A stretch of 33,985 nt of DNA from an uncultured Anaerotruncus sp. (GTDB lineage Bacteria; Bacillota; Clostridia; Oscillospirales; Ruminococcaceae). Shown here piece by piece: positions 17,850 to 26,677 of the stretch; the first letter of the stretch is position 1; each line of letters opens with the position of its first letter. Made by a program: the position numbers and the translations under genes. Under the pieces are notes generated by a model. It saw only the letters and a program-made list of their open reading frames with translations, had not been told where the DNA came from and did not search any database. The stretch is from positions 1 through 33,985 of the forward strand of contig NZ_CABUCJ010000016.1 of assembly GCF_902490045.1 (NCBI RefSeq). Reading direction: 5' to 3'.

Positions 17850-18455
17850 CTAGTCGGTAAAGTGCCGGATGCGCAGCGGGATGCCCAGCCGCGCGGCCGT
17901 CTGCTTGCAGATTTCGATCTCGTCGGGAGGGATGACGTCGACGATGGAGAATTTGACGGAGGGGACGTACCGTTTACAGTCCACGGCGAACTGCAGCATC
18001 GCGTCATAGGCCGCGGGCCCGAAGGAGGGGCGGCAGACGGCGTTGTATTTTTCCGCGTCGGAGGTATTGAGGCTGACGGACACCGTGTCCACGAGCCCTT
18101 CGAGCAGGTGCGCGGTGGGTTTCCCGTGGATGAGGTCGCCCAGGCCGTTCGTGTTGATCCGGATTTTTACGCCACCAACGCTGCGCAGGTACCGGCAGAC
18201 GTCGAGCAGGACGTCGAGCGCGCACATTGGCTCGCCGTACCCGCAGAAGATGACCTCCCGGTAAGCGGAGAGGTCGTAATCCCCAAAGGCAGCGACGACT
18301 TCTTCCGCTGTGGGATCGTGGTCGAGCCAGAGGCTTTCGGCCGTGCCGAGCCCCTCCTTCTGGGAGCGGATGCAGAAAGTGCAGCGGCAGGGGCATTTGT
18401 TGGTCAGGTTGACGTAGAGGTTTTCACCGTATACATAGAGGATATCTTCCATCAT
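17850..18455 (-). CDS. Radical SAM protein of the TatD-associated family
   Basis: This short radical SAM protein (201 residues) has the cluster motif CPCRCTFC (CxxxCxxC, near residue 20) after YVYGENLYVNLTNK. FCGYGEP matches the GGE-type SAM-binding strand, followed by RINTNGLGDLIHGK and DTVSVSLN. These features match the family annotated as TatD-nuclease-associated radical SAM proteins, whose reaction is unknown. The ATG at 18455 overlaps the upstream stop as ATGA, with GGGAGG upstream, so the 45 residues of open frame before it are not coding. No tatD gene is adjacent; its partners here are an ECF S component and a vitamin B6 kinase. Confidence 0.88.
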   Translation of the reverse strand: MMEDILYVYGENLYVNLTNKCPCRCTFCIRSQKEGLGTAESLWLDHDPTAEEVVAAFGDYDLSAYREVIFCGYGEPMCALDVLLDVCRYLRSVGGVKIRINTNGLGDLIHGKPTAHLLEGLVDTVSVSLNTSDAEKYNAVCRPSFGPAAYDAMLQFAVDCKRYVPSVKFSIVDVIPPDEIEICKQTAARLGIPLRIRHFTD

Positions 18456-19000
18456 TCGTTCCTCCCGCAGAGCCCTAGCTGTTCTTTGACATTTAACCTG
18501 TCGAGCGCCAGCGCCGCGAGCAGGAAGACGATTGCGCTGCCGCCCGACTGGACGACACCTCCCCACAGGGTGGCGAGCGGCGCGAGCCAATTGCCCGAGA
18601 AGAGGGCCTCAGCGATGTAGTAGCCGGCATTGGAGACGATCCCCGCGAGCAGCAGGGCGAGCAGGTTGCGCCCGCAGAGGAGCTTTGGGGATTTCGCCGT
18701 AAACCAGACCGCCGTGAGGGGCTTGATGATCATCGTGGGGATCATCCAGACCGGGACGCCCGAGACAAAATCCGCGAGCCCTCCGCCGATCGCCGCCGCC
18801 GCGCAGGCGTAGGGCATCGGCAGCAGGCCGGCCGCCAGATAGATAAAGGCGTCTCCGAAGTGGATGTAGCCGCCGTTGACGCCGACGGGAATGTGGAAGA
18901 GATAGGCGGTGGTCAGCGTGATCATCGCCGCGAACATCGCGCTGGCGGTCAGCAGCTTGTAGGATTTGCGGCCGATCGCCGCCGAATTCGGATTGCTCAT
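18452..19000 (-). CDS. ECF transporter S component, probably vitamin B6-related
   Basis: This 182-residue integral membrane protein has about six hydrophobic spans. It contains NGGYIHFGDAFIYLAAGLLP and GGGLADFVSGVPVWMIPTMIIKPL, the loop and glycine-rich helix pattern of ECF S components, which bind a vitamin and dock on a shared EcfA/A'/T energising module (not in the window). Its start overlaps the kinase stop as ATGA and its stop overlaps the radical SAM start the same way. Coupling to a pyridoxal/pyridoxamine kinase suggests a B6 vitamer as substrate. That is inference from context; thiamin precursors are an alternative. Confidence 0.82.
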   Translation of the reverse strand: MSNPNSAAIGRKSYKLLTASAMFAAMITLTTAYLFHIPVGVNGGYIHFGDAFIYLAAGLLPMPYACAAAAIGGGLADFVSGVPVWMIPTMIIKPLTAVWFTAKSPKLLCGRNLLALLLAGIVSNAGYYIAEALFSGNWLAPLATLWGGVVQSGGSAIVFLLAALALDRLNVKEQLGLCGRNE

Positions 19001-19851
19001 CGTTCATCCGTCCTTTCAATCAGCAGGTCGAGATGGTTTTCAAAGGGGACGCCCTCGTTGGGGTCGGTGCCGTCGGCCTCCGCGTCGGAGATCGCGGCCT
19101 CGAGCAGGCGGGCCGCTTTTTCCAGCGCGGCCTCTGCCGCTTCGCCGCGCACGAGTCCGCCGCAGAGGACAGAGGCGAGCAGGTCCCCGGTGCCGGAGAA
19201 GCTGCGCCCGCTGCCGACGCTGCGGTTGCCCACCGAGAAGCGCCGGCCCGTCCGCGCGTCAAAGCCCGCGTTGCAGATCAGGTCCCCCCGGTGCACGCCG
19301 GTGACGATCACCGTGCGAGGGCCCATCCCGGAAAGCCGCTCGGCCAGCTCCCACGCCGGCTCGAGGCTTTCCGCGCGCGAAGCGGACGAATAGTCGCCGT
19401 CCGCCAGGATGCATGCCTCGGTGAGGTTGGGGGTGATGATATCCGCGCGCGAAATGAGAGATTTGAGGGAATCGCACATCGCCCTGCCGAAGACGGGGTA
19501 GAGCTTTCCGTTGTCGCCGAGCACCGGGTCGACGAGGAGCAGCGTCCCGGGCAGATAAAACCGGTCGAGGAACCGCTCGACCATCCGGACCTGCCGCGCT
19601 CCGCAGAGAAAGCCGGTGTAGATGCCGTCAAAACGGACGCCGCGCTTTTCCCACTCGCGGGTAAAGGCGTCGAGATGCCGCGACAGGTCGACGCAGGCGT
19701 AGCTGGGAAAGCCCGTCTGGTTGCTGAGCACCGCCGTGGGCAGGGGGCATGCCTGCACCCCCATCGCGGACAGGACGGGGACCGCCGCCGTCAGCGAGCA
19801 TTTCCCCAGCCCGGAAAGATCGTGGATCGCCGCCACCTTTGGAACCGCCAT
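18997..19851 (-). CDS. Pyridoxal/pyridoxamine kinase, ribokinase fold
   Basis: This 284-residue kinase phosphorylates B6 vitamers to the 5'-phosphate for salvage. It begins VPKVAAIHDLSGLGKCSLTAA, which matches PdxK/PdxY-type enzymes (HDLSGxGRxSL), and has ITPNLTEACIL, TVIVTGVHRGD and the C-terminal catalytic GTGD (SFSGTGDLLASVLCGGL). AAGGAGG about eight bases before the ATG supports the start. Upstream on the minus strand TATGAT (19878-19883) could be a -10, but there is no good -35. It is the first gene of a three-gene overlapping operon with the ECF S component and the radical SAM gene. Confidence 0.92.
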   Translation of the reverse strand: MAVPKVAAIHDLSGLGKCSLTAAVPVLSAMGVQACPLPTAVLSNQTGFPSYACVDLSRHLDAFTREWEKRGVRFDGIYTGFLCGARQVRMVERFLDRFYLPGTLLLVDPVLGDNGKLYPVFGRAMCDSLKSLISRADIITPNLTEACILADGDYSSASRAESLEPAWELAERLSGMGPRTVIVTGVHRGDLICNAGFDARTGRRFSVGNRSVGSGRSFSGTGDLLASVLCGGLVRGEAAEAALEKAARLLEAAISDAEADGTDPNEGVPFENHLDLLIERTDER

Positions 19852-19906
19852 GTCTCCGCCTCCTTTTCACTGGTCCCATCATACCGCAAGCCGCCGCAAA
19901 AGGGAA

Positions 19907-19929
19907 ACGGTGCGGCTATGCCGCACCGT
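19907..19929 (-). terminator. Hairpin upstream of the B6 kinase gene
   Basis: ACGGTGCGG (19907-19915) and CCGCACCGT (19921-19929) form a perfect 9-bp stem; on the minus strand it is followed by TTCCCTTTTG. It may be a second terminator behind the oxidoreductase operon or an attenuator ahead of the kinase gene, depending on where kinase transcription starts. Confidence 0.5.
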
Positions 19930-20046
19930 CCTGCCGGAATTGTGAAAACTGCCTGTTTTTGGCATGTATACATGGGAAAGAATTATGAGATTTCACGGGG
20001 ATTTGGACGGTTGGGCCGCGCCCGGGAAGCGGCTGGGCAAAACTGC

Positions 20047-20078
20047 ACAAAAAGGGCGGCGGAAAACCCGCCGCCCTT
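20047..20078 (-). terminator. Rho-independent terminator of the 2-oxoacid oxidoreductase operon
   Basis: AAGGGCGGCGG (20052-20062) pairs with CCGCCGCCCTT (20068-20078). Read on the minus strand it ends in TTTTTG, 17 nt past the stop codon of the alpha-beta subunit gene. Confidence 0.9.
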
Positions 20079-20095
20079 CGTGCGATTAGTAGAAA

Positions 20096-22315
20096 CTAGA
20101 GCAGTTCACAGTCGCTGCGCGCCTTGAGCCGCCGCCAGCGGTGGTCGATCTCGTTCTGGATGGCCTGTACGACGTCGGCGTACCGGTCGTTCATGAGGTG
20201 CCTGGTGCGCCCCATCATTTTGAGCCAGTCGGCGGCGGGGATCTTTTTGCCGCCCGCCTCGGGGTCGTAGGTGATTTTGGTGATGCCGCGCTCGATCTCG
20301 TAGAGGGGGAAGTAGCAGCAGTCGACGCCCGCCTGGATGACCCGGCGTTCGGTGTTCGGCTTGTCGCCCCAGTTGAGCGGGCAGGCGGAAAGCGCCTTGA
20401 GGTAGGCCATGCCGTGTTTATCCGCGTAGGCCTTCGCCTTCGCGGCCTTCTTGAGAAAGTCGGCCGGATTGCATTCGGCGACCGTCGCGACATAGGGGAT
20501 GTTGGTGGCCGCCATGATCATCGGCGTGTCCTTGTGGAAAAAGGATTTGCCGTACTGGTTGGGGCCGACGTGGGAGGTCGAGCTCTTCGCGCCCATTGGC
20601 GTCGAGTAGGAGAGCTGGTAGCCGGTGTTCATATAGCCGCCGTTGTCGTACTCGAAGAGGATGAGGCGGTTGTTGCGCAGCGCGGTGCCGATGGCGGAAC
20701 CCATGCCGATGTCCATGCCGCCGTCGCCGCTCACCATGATGAAGGTGATCTCCCCCTCGGGCAGCTCGCCCCGCTTCTGCCGCTGGCTGCACATCTCGAC
20801 AAGCCCGGCGAGGGTCGCCGCGCCGTTCTGGAAGAGGTTGTGCACATAGGGCACGCGGAAGGAGGTCTTGGGGTAGGCGGTCGTGACGACCATGCCGCAA
20901 CCGGTCTGGAAGAGGAGCACGACGTTGCCCTCGATGCCGCGCAGCAGGAGGTTCACGTTGACGGGGATGCCGCAGCCGGGGCAGGCGCCGTGGCCGGGGG
21001 CGAGGCGCTTGGGCATTGCGGTCGTCTCGTTGACGCGCCCGCCCCTGACGACGGCCTTGCCCTCCTCGAAGACGCAGGTGGTCAGGCCGGGGGAGGCGGC
21101 CTCCTCGGTGATCGGCGCGAAATACTGTCGGTCGTCCACCGGCTCACCCGGGTAGCTGCCGAGGTAGTCGAAGGCGGGGGCCTTCGGGTCGTAGCAGCTT
21201 TCGATCATCCGCTCGGCGTCCTCGACGTAGAAGTCGAGTCCCCCGAGTCCGTAGACGCGGCTGAGCACCCGCGCGGAAACGCCCGCCCGCTGGAGCGCGG
21301 CGCGGATTTCAAGGCTCATGTTGCCGCCCCCGGCGCCGTAGCTGTCCTGCCGGTCGCCGACGAGCACCGTTTTGGCGTTTTTGCAGATCGCGGCGAGCTC
21401 CTCGCCGGGGAAGGGGCGCAGCACGTTGGTCGTGAAGACGCCCACCTTTTTGCCCTGCGCGCGGAAGCGGTCGGCCGCGGCCTTTGCGGTGTGGTAGCTC
21501 GAGCCGAGCAGGAAGAGCAGCGCCTCCGCGTCGTCCGCGAGGTAGCTTTCGGTGCGGCAGTAGGCGCGGCCGGAGAGCTTTTCGTATTCCGCGAAGATTT
21601 CGGGAATCGCTTCGCGCGCCTGCTCCATCGCGAGGTGGAGCTGGAACTTGTTGTTGATGATGTCTGGCTCGTTCATGTAGGAGCCGATCGAGACGGGATG
21701 CGCGAGATCGAGGGCGCTGTAGGGCGCGTCGTATTTTCCGATGAACGCCTGCACGTCGGCGTCCTCCTCAAAGACCTCGCAGCGGCGCTTCTGGTGGCTC
21801 GTGAAGAAGCCGTCGAACGCGACGATGACGGGCAGCTTCACCCGTTCAGCGAGCTTGAGCGCGCAGATGTTGAAGTCGTAGACCGCCTGCGGGGAGTTGG
21901 CGAAGAGGATGACCCAGCCGGTGTTGAGGGTGTACATGATGTCGCTGTGGTCCCCCTTGATCGAGAGCGGCCCCGAGACGGTGCGGCAGGCGACGTTCAT
22001 GACCATCGGGAAGCGCGTGCCCGACTGGACGGGCAGCTCCTCGAGCGCGTAGAGCAGGCCGTTGGCGGAGGTGGCGTTGAAGACGCGCCCGCCGCCCGTC
22101 GACGCGCCGTAGCAGATGCCGGCGGCGCTGTGCTCGCCCTCGGCGGCGATCAGCGAGATGTCGTGTTCGCCGTCCGCCTTCATCTGGTCGAGGAATTCGG
22201 CGATCTGGGTGGAGGGGGTGATGGGGTAGTAGCCCATCACGTGGTAGTTGATCTGCTTGGCTGCGTAGGCCGCCAGTTCGTTTCCGCTGTCGAAAAGCAC
22301 CCGCTGTTTTTTCAT
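20096..22315 (-). CDS. 2-oxoacid:ferredoxin oxidoreductase, fused alpha-beta subunit (PFOR-like)
   Basis: This 739-residue chain fuses the alpha (about 1-400) and beta (about 430-720) parts of a PFOR-type enzyme, which oxidises a 2-oxoacid to acyl-CoA and CO2 and reduces ferredoxin. The alpha part has YPITPST and SIKGDHSDIM, as in pyruvate oxidoreductases. The beta part has CPGCG, the thiamine diphosphate motif starting GDGGMDIGMG, and DNGGYMNTGYQLSYSTPMGA. The ATG at 22315 is preferred over the GTG three bases earlier because GGAGGGG is then five bases away. It overlaps the gamma-delta stop (TGATG). Pyruvate is a fair guess, but a branched or aromatic 2-oxoacid cannot be excluded. Confidence 0.9.
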   Translation of the reverse strand: MKKQRVLFDSGNELAAYAAKQINYHVMGYYPITPSTQIAEFLDQMKADGEHDISLIAAEGEHSAAGICYGASTGGGRVFNATSANGLLYALEELPVQSGTRFPMVMNVACRTVSGPLSIKGDHSDIMYTLNTGWVILFANSPQAVYDFNICALKLAERVKLPVIVAFDGFFTSHQKRRCEVFEEDADVQAFIGKYDAPYSALDLAHPVSIGSYMNEPDIINNKFQLHLAMEQAREAIPEIFAEYEKLSGRAYCRTESYLADDAEALLFLLGSSYHTAKAAADRFRAQGKKVGVFTTNVLRPFPGEELAAICKNAKTVLVGDRQDSYGAGGGNMSLEIRAALQRAGVSARVLSRVYGLGGLDFYVEDAERMIESCYDPKAPAFDYLGSYPGEPVDDRQYFAPITEEAASPGLTTCVFEEGKAVVRGGRVNETTAMPKRLAPGHGACPGCGIPVNVNLLLRGIEGNVVLLFQTGCGMVVTTAYPKTSFRVPYVHNLFQNGAATLAGLVEMCSQRQKRGELPEGEITFIMVSGDGGMDIGMGSAIGTALRNNRLILFEYDNGGYMNTGYQLSYSTPMGAKSSTSHVGPNQYGKSFFHKDTPMIMAATNIPYVATVAECNPADFLKKAAKAKAYADKHGMAYLKALSACPLNWGDKPNTERRVIQAGVDCCYFPLYEIERGITKITYDPEAGGKKIPAADWLKMMGRTRHLMNDRYADVVQAIQNEIDHRWRRLKARSDCELL

Positions 22316-23409
22316 CACACAACCCCTCCGTCCACACGTTTTTCATTGAGGAAGCTCTCGCTCGTCACCCACGAGTTGGGCCCCGCGTCCTCGAACTCCA
22401 TCCGGTCGACGATGAGGTCCTTGTTGCGGACGAACCATTTCTTGTCCGGATGCTCGCGCTCGAGCCCGGCCACGAGCGCCTCGGTCGGGCAGACGTCGAC
22501 GCACCGCAGGCAGCCCTTGCAGTGGTGGTAGTCGAGCCCGGCGTTGACCATCGCCCTGCGGCCCTTGTATTCGCCGGGCTGAAACTGGAAAACCATGTCG
22601 GGACAGGTGGTGTCGCACAGCCCGCAGTTGATGCACTTCTCCTGGATGAAGAGGGGGATATATCCCTCGCGGGAGGCGGACAGGTCGTTGGATACGGAAC
22701 TGCCGAACCGGGGGTTCACGCCGCCGGCGGGCGCGTTCCGGTATCCCCATTTGTCGCGCGCCTCGGTGTAGGGGACGGCGGGGAAGCGGCCGTCGTCGGA
22801 AAACTGGCGGGAGACGCCCTCGGCGTAGCCGCGGCGGATACCCTCGAGGTTCTGCTCGCAGAGGGCGGGGTACTTTTTGCCGATCGTGTCCCGCGCGAGG
22901 GAGAGCGCCGCGTCGAGCGGGATGAAGCCGGAGGCCTTGACGATCGCGCCGAGCATGACCATGTTGACGCGCGACTTGCAGTCCATGGCGATCTTCTGCG
23001 CGTCGACGCAGGTGAGCTCGCCGGCGTGCAGCTTGAGCCGCTCGCGCATCTGGTCGGGGGAGGCGTCGGTGTTGACGATCACGCGCGTCTCTTCGGTGAC
23101 GCCCGCCGTCACCGGCAGCTTGCCGGCCATCGCCTCGTGGAAGAGCCCGAGGATGTGGGGGGATTCGATGGGGCTGTTGACGCGCAGGTCCATATCCTGC
23201 TCGCACCAGCGGATGAAGGCCTTGACGGGGGAACCGCGCTTTTCCGAGCCGTAGCTCGAAAAGGACGCGGAGTTGAGCCCCAGGTAGACCGCGCCGAGCT
23301 CGCCGAGCATCTTTCCGCAGAGGTTGGCGCCCAGCCCGCCGATGCTCTCCAGCCGGATCTCGTAGTAGCCGTAGTCGTTTTTGACCGGAAGAACCGTCTT
23401 TTCGTTCAT
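22315..23409 (-). CDS. 2-oxoacid:ferredoxin oxidoreductase, fused gamma-delta subunit
   Basis: This 364-residue chain carries the gamma domain (residues about 15-200; RLESIGGLGANLCGKML and SFSSYGSEKRGSPVKAFIRW, matching GxGGQG and the FGxExRGxPV block). It is followed by a delta domain with two 4Fe-4S motifs, CINCGLCDTTCP and CKGCLRCVDVCP (about 290-340), which pass electrons to ferredoxin. The ATG at 23409 is the only sensible start, with GGAGTGA five bases upstream. The much longer open frame upstream is the antisense shadow of the divergent DUF1846 gene. It is the first gene of a two-gene operon with the alpha-beta chain. Confidence 0.92.
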   Translation of the reverse strand: MNEKTVLPVKNDYGYYEIRLESIGGLGANLCGKMLGELGAVYLGLNSASFSSYGSEKRGSPVKAFIRWCEQDMDLRVNSPIESPHILGLFHEAMAGKLPVTAGVTEETRVIVNTDASPDQMRERLKLHAGELTCVDAQKIAMDCKSRVNMVMLGAIVKASGFIPLDAALSLARDTIGKKYPALCEQNLEGIRRGYAEGVSRQFSDDGRFPAVPYTEARDKWGYRNAPAGGVNPRFGSSVSNDLSASREGYIPLFIQEKCINCGLCDTTCPDMVFQFQPGEYKGRRAMVNAGLDYHHCKGCLRCVDVCPTEALVAGLEREHPDKKWFVRNKDLIVDRMEFEDAGPNSWVTSESFLNEKRVDGGVV

Positions 23410-23529
23410 TTGCTCACTCCATTCATTTGCAGGGATGGTTACATTATTTGCCTCTTTTCCGAAAGTATGTATCGGTGGGGAGGGAATCCCCGCCGCGGGA
23501 CGAAAATGCAGAAAAATTGGCGAACTTTC

Positions 23530-23558
23530 TTGTAAAATCTCCGGGAATTGAGTATAAT
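23530..23558 (+). promoter_or_regulatory. Promoter of the DUF1846 gene
   Basis: TTGTAA (23530-23535), a 17-bp spacer and a perfect TATAAT (23553-23558) lie 35 bp before the start codon, in the 183-bp divergent region shared with the oxidoreductase operon. No equally good promoter is visible for the minus strand. Confidence 0.85.
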
Positions 23559-23592
23559 GAAGAGCGGTAAGTTTTGTGGAGGTAGGAGATTT

Positions 23593-25074
23593 ATGGAGCT
23601 GGGTTTTGACAACGAAAAATACCTGCGCACGCAGTCGGAGCACATCCTCGAACGGATCGCGCAGTTCGGCGGCAAGCTGTACCTCGAGTTCGGCGGCAAG
23701 CTGTTCGACGACTACCACGCGTCCCGCGTGCTGCCGGGCTTCCGGCCGGACAGCAAGGTGAAGATGCTGCTCGAGCTCAAGGACGAGGTGGAGATCGTCA
23801 TCGTCATCAACGCCTCGGACATCGAAAAGAACAAGCTGCGCGGCGACTTGGGGATCACATACGACCTCGACGTGCTTCGCCTGATCGACGCGTTCCGCAG
23901 CATCGGGCTCTACGTGGGCAGCGTGGTGATCTCCCAGTACAGCGCCCAGCCCGCGGCCGACGCCTTCCAGAAGCGGATGGAGAGCCTCGGCGTCAAGGTC
24001 TACCGCCACTATCCGATCGCGGGCTACCCCTCCAATCTGCCCCTCATCGTCAGCGACGAGGGCTACGGCAAAAACGAATACATCGAGACGAGCCGCTCGC
24101 TCGTGGTCGTCACCGCACCCGGCCCGGGCAGCGGAAAGATGGCGACCTGCCTCTCCCAGCTCTACCACGAATACAAGCGCGGCGTGAAGGCCGGATACGC
24201 GAAATTCGAGACCTTCCCGATCTGGAACCTGCCGCTCAAGCACCCGGTCAACCTCGCCTACGAGGCGGCCACCGCCGACCTCAACGACGTCAATATGATC
24301 GACCCCTTCCATCTCGAGGCATACGGGGTCACCACGGTCAACTACAACCGCGACGTGGAGGTTTTCCCCGTCCTCCGGTCGATCTTTGAGAAGATCGCGG
24401 GCGTCTCCCCCTACAAATCGCCGACGGACATGGGCGTCAACATGGTGGGAAGCTGCATCACCAACGACGAGGTGGTCTGCGCGGCCGCCCGGCAGGAGAT
24501 CATCCGCCGTTATTACAGCGTGCTCTGCGAGCAGCGGCAGGGCCTCGCCGACGCGGACATGGTCTACAAGGTGGAGCTGCTCATGAACCAGGCGGGCGTA
24601 TCGACCTCCGACCGTCCGGTGATCGCCCCGGCGCTGAAAAAGGCGGAGGAGACGGGGATGCCCGCCGCCTCCATCCAGCTCGCGGACGGCCGCATCGTCA
24701 CGGGCAAGACCTCGGCCCTGCTCGGGGCGTCTGCGGCGGTGCTGCTCAACGCCCTCAAGGCGCTCGGCGGCATCCAGCACGACATCCACCTGATCTCGCC
24801 GATCATCATCGAGCCGATCCAGAACCTCAAGACCAAGCACCTCGGCAACCACAACCCCCGGCTCCACACCGACGAGATCCTCGTCGCGCTTTCCATCTGC
24901 GCGGCGACCAACCCGACGGCGGAGCTCGCGATGCGCCAGCTCCAGAAGCTGCGCGGCTGCGAGGCGCACTCGACGGTCATCCTCTCCCACGTGGACGGCG
25001 ACACCTTCCGAAAGCTGGGTCTCAACCTCACCTGCGAGCCGCAGTACCAGACCAAAAAGCTCTACCACAAATAA
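23593..25074 (+). CDS. DUF1846 family protein (UPF0371)
   Basis: This 493-residue protein belongs to the DUF1846/UPF0371 family of Firmicutes. It starts MELGFDNEKYLRTQSEHILER, has the conserved P-loop-like APGPGSGKMATCLSQLYHEY near residue 180 and ends with QLQKLRGCEAHSTVILSHVD. Related sequence blocks include HHYPIAGYPSNLPLIVSDEG-like and NMVGSCITNDEVV. The glycine-rich GPGSGK suggests nucleotide binding, but no activity is established to my knowledge. The ATG at 23593 has AGGAG five bases upstream and its own promoter, so the 15 residues of frame before it are leader. It is a single-gene unit closed by a terminator. Confidence 0.92.
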   Translation: MELGFDNEKYLRTQSEHILERIAQFGGKLYLEFGGKLFDDYHASRVLPGFRPDSKVKMLLELKDEVEIVIVINASDIEKNKLRGDLGITYDLDVLRLIDAFRSIGLYVGSVVISQYSAQPAADAFQKRMESLGVKVYRHYPIAGYPSNLPLIVSDEGYGKNEYIETSRSLVVVTAPGPGSGKMATCLSQLYHEYKRGVKAGYAKFETFPIWNLPLKHPVNLAYEAATADLNDVNMIDPFHLEAYGVTTVNYNRDVEVFPVLRSIFEKIAGVSPYKSPTDMGVNMVGSCITNDEVVCAAARQEIIRRYYSVLCEQRQGLADADMVYKVELLMNQAGVSTSDRPVIAPALKKAEETGMPAASIQLADGRIVTGKTSALLGASAAVLLNALKALGGIQHDIHLISPIIIEPIQNLKTKHLGNHNPRLHTDEILVALSICAATNPTAELAMRQLQKLRGCEAHSTVILSHVDGDTFRKLGLNLTCEPQYQTKKLYHK

Positions 25075-25080
25075 CCGTAA

Positions 25081-25113
25081 AAAAAGGCCGCCGGCATTGC
25101 CGGCGGCCTTTTT
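25081..25113. terminator. Bidirectional terminator between DUF1846 and the ABC importer genes
   Basis: AAAAAGGCCGCCGGC (25081-25095) and GCCGGCGGCCTTTTT (25099-25113) pair perfectly around ATT. Poly-A on one side and poly-T on the other make it work in both directions for the convergent genes. Confidence 0.95.
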
Positions 25114-25128
25114 GACGCGGGATTCGTC

Positions 25129-25862
<734 letters not shown>

Positions 25863-25863
<1 letters not shown>

Positions 25864-26624
25864 CACTGCGCCCCTCCTTCCGGCTTGATGCGCGCCTCGG
25901 GCACCGTCTGCGAGGTCGGGTAGCTGGAGGGCGGGCGGTGCATGCGGATTTCGATCGCGCGCAGGATGCGGGTGGTCGTGAAGGTAAGCACCAGGTAGAC
26001 CAGCGCGGTGACAAGGAAGGTGTCGGTGAACTTGAAGATGCTGCCCGCGATCTTATTGGACTGGAAGAACAGCTCGGTCACCGAGATGGCGTTGAGCACC
26101 GAGGAGTCCTTGATGTTGACGACGAACTCGTTGCCGATGGCGGGGAAGGCGTTTTTGACGCCCTGCGGCAGGACGACGTGGAACATCGTCTGCGCGGGGG
26201 TCATGCCGATGCTGCGCGCGGCCTCGGTCTGGCCGACGTCGACCGACTGGAGCCCCGAGCGCAGGATCTCCGCCATGTAGGCGCCGGTGTTGATCGAGAT
26301 GATGCAGATGCCGGCGACGGTGGTATCCCAGTTGAAGACCGGCTTGAGGCCGTAGTAGAGGAAGACCGCCTGCACCATCATGGGGGTGCCGCGGAAGAAC
26401 TCCACATAGACGCAGGTGATGAAATAGACGATCTTTTTGACCTCCTTGGCGACGCCGGAATCCCGCGCCTCGCTTTTGGAGCAGACCGACCGCACACTGC
26501 CGACGACCAGGCCGATCAGCAGGCCGATGACGGTGCCGGTGATGGACAGGAGCAGGGTCGTCTTGATGCCGGCCCAGAACATCGGCCAGTATTTGACGGC
26601 GATATCAATTGCAGATGCAAACAT
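25863..26624 (-). CDS. Polar amino acid ABC transporter, permease
   Basis: This 253-residue membrane protein of the HisM/GlnP family forms the translocation pore. It has spans near residues 15-45, 65-100 and 190-230. The conserved ATPase-coupling loop is EAARSIGMTPAQTMFHVVLPQGVKNAFP, of which the EAA motif and its glycine are characteristic. The start is uncertain between ATG 26624 (AGGA ten bases upstream) and GTG 26630. The C-terminal 25 residues are a charged, proline-containing tail. A single permease gene implies a homodimer. Confidence 0.95.
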
Positions 26625-26677
26625 GGTCACACAATCCTATCTTTCATACTTTCGGACGGCGTGCGCAGGGCGATGGA

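Noticed and set aside
20141..22531. 796-codon plus-strand open frame
   Set aside because: It is antisense to the alpha-beta oxidoreductase gene, whose motifs are unambiguous.
23410..25068. N-terminal extension of the gamma-delta oxidoreductase frame (about 550 extra codons)
   Set aside because: The frame runs open through the divergent DUF1846 gene on the other strand. The real start is at 23409, with a ribosome binding site and the beginning of homology there.
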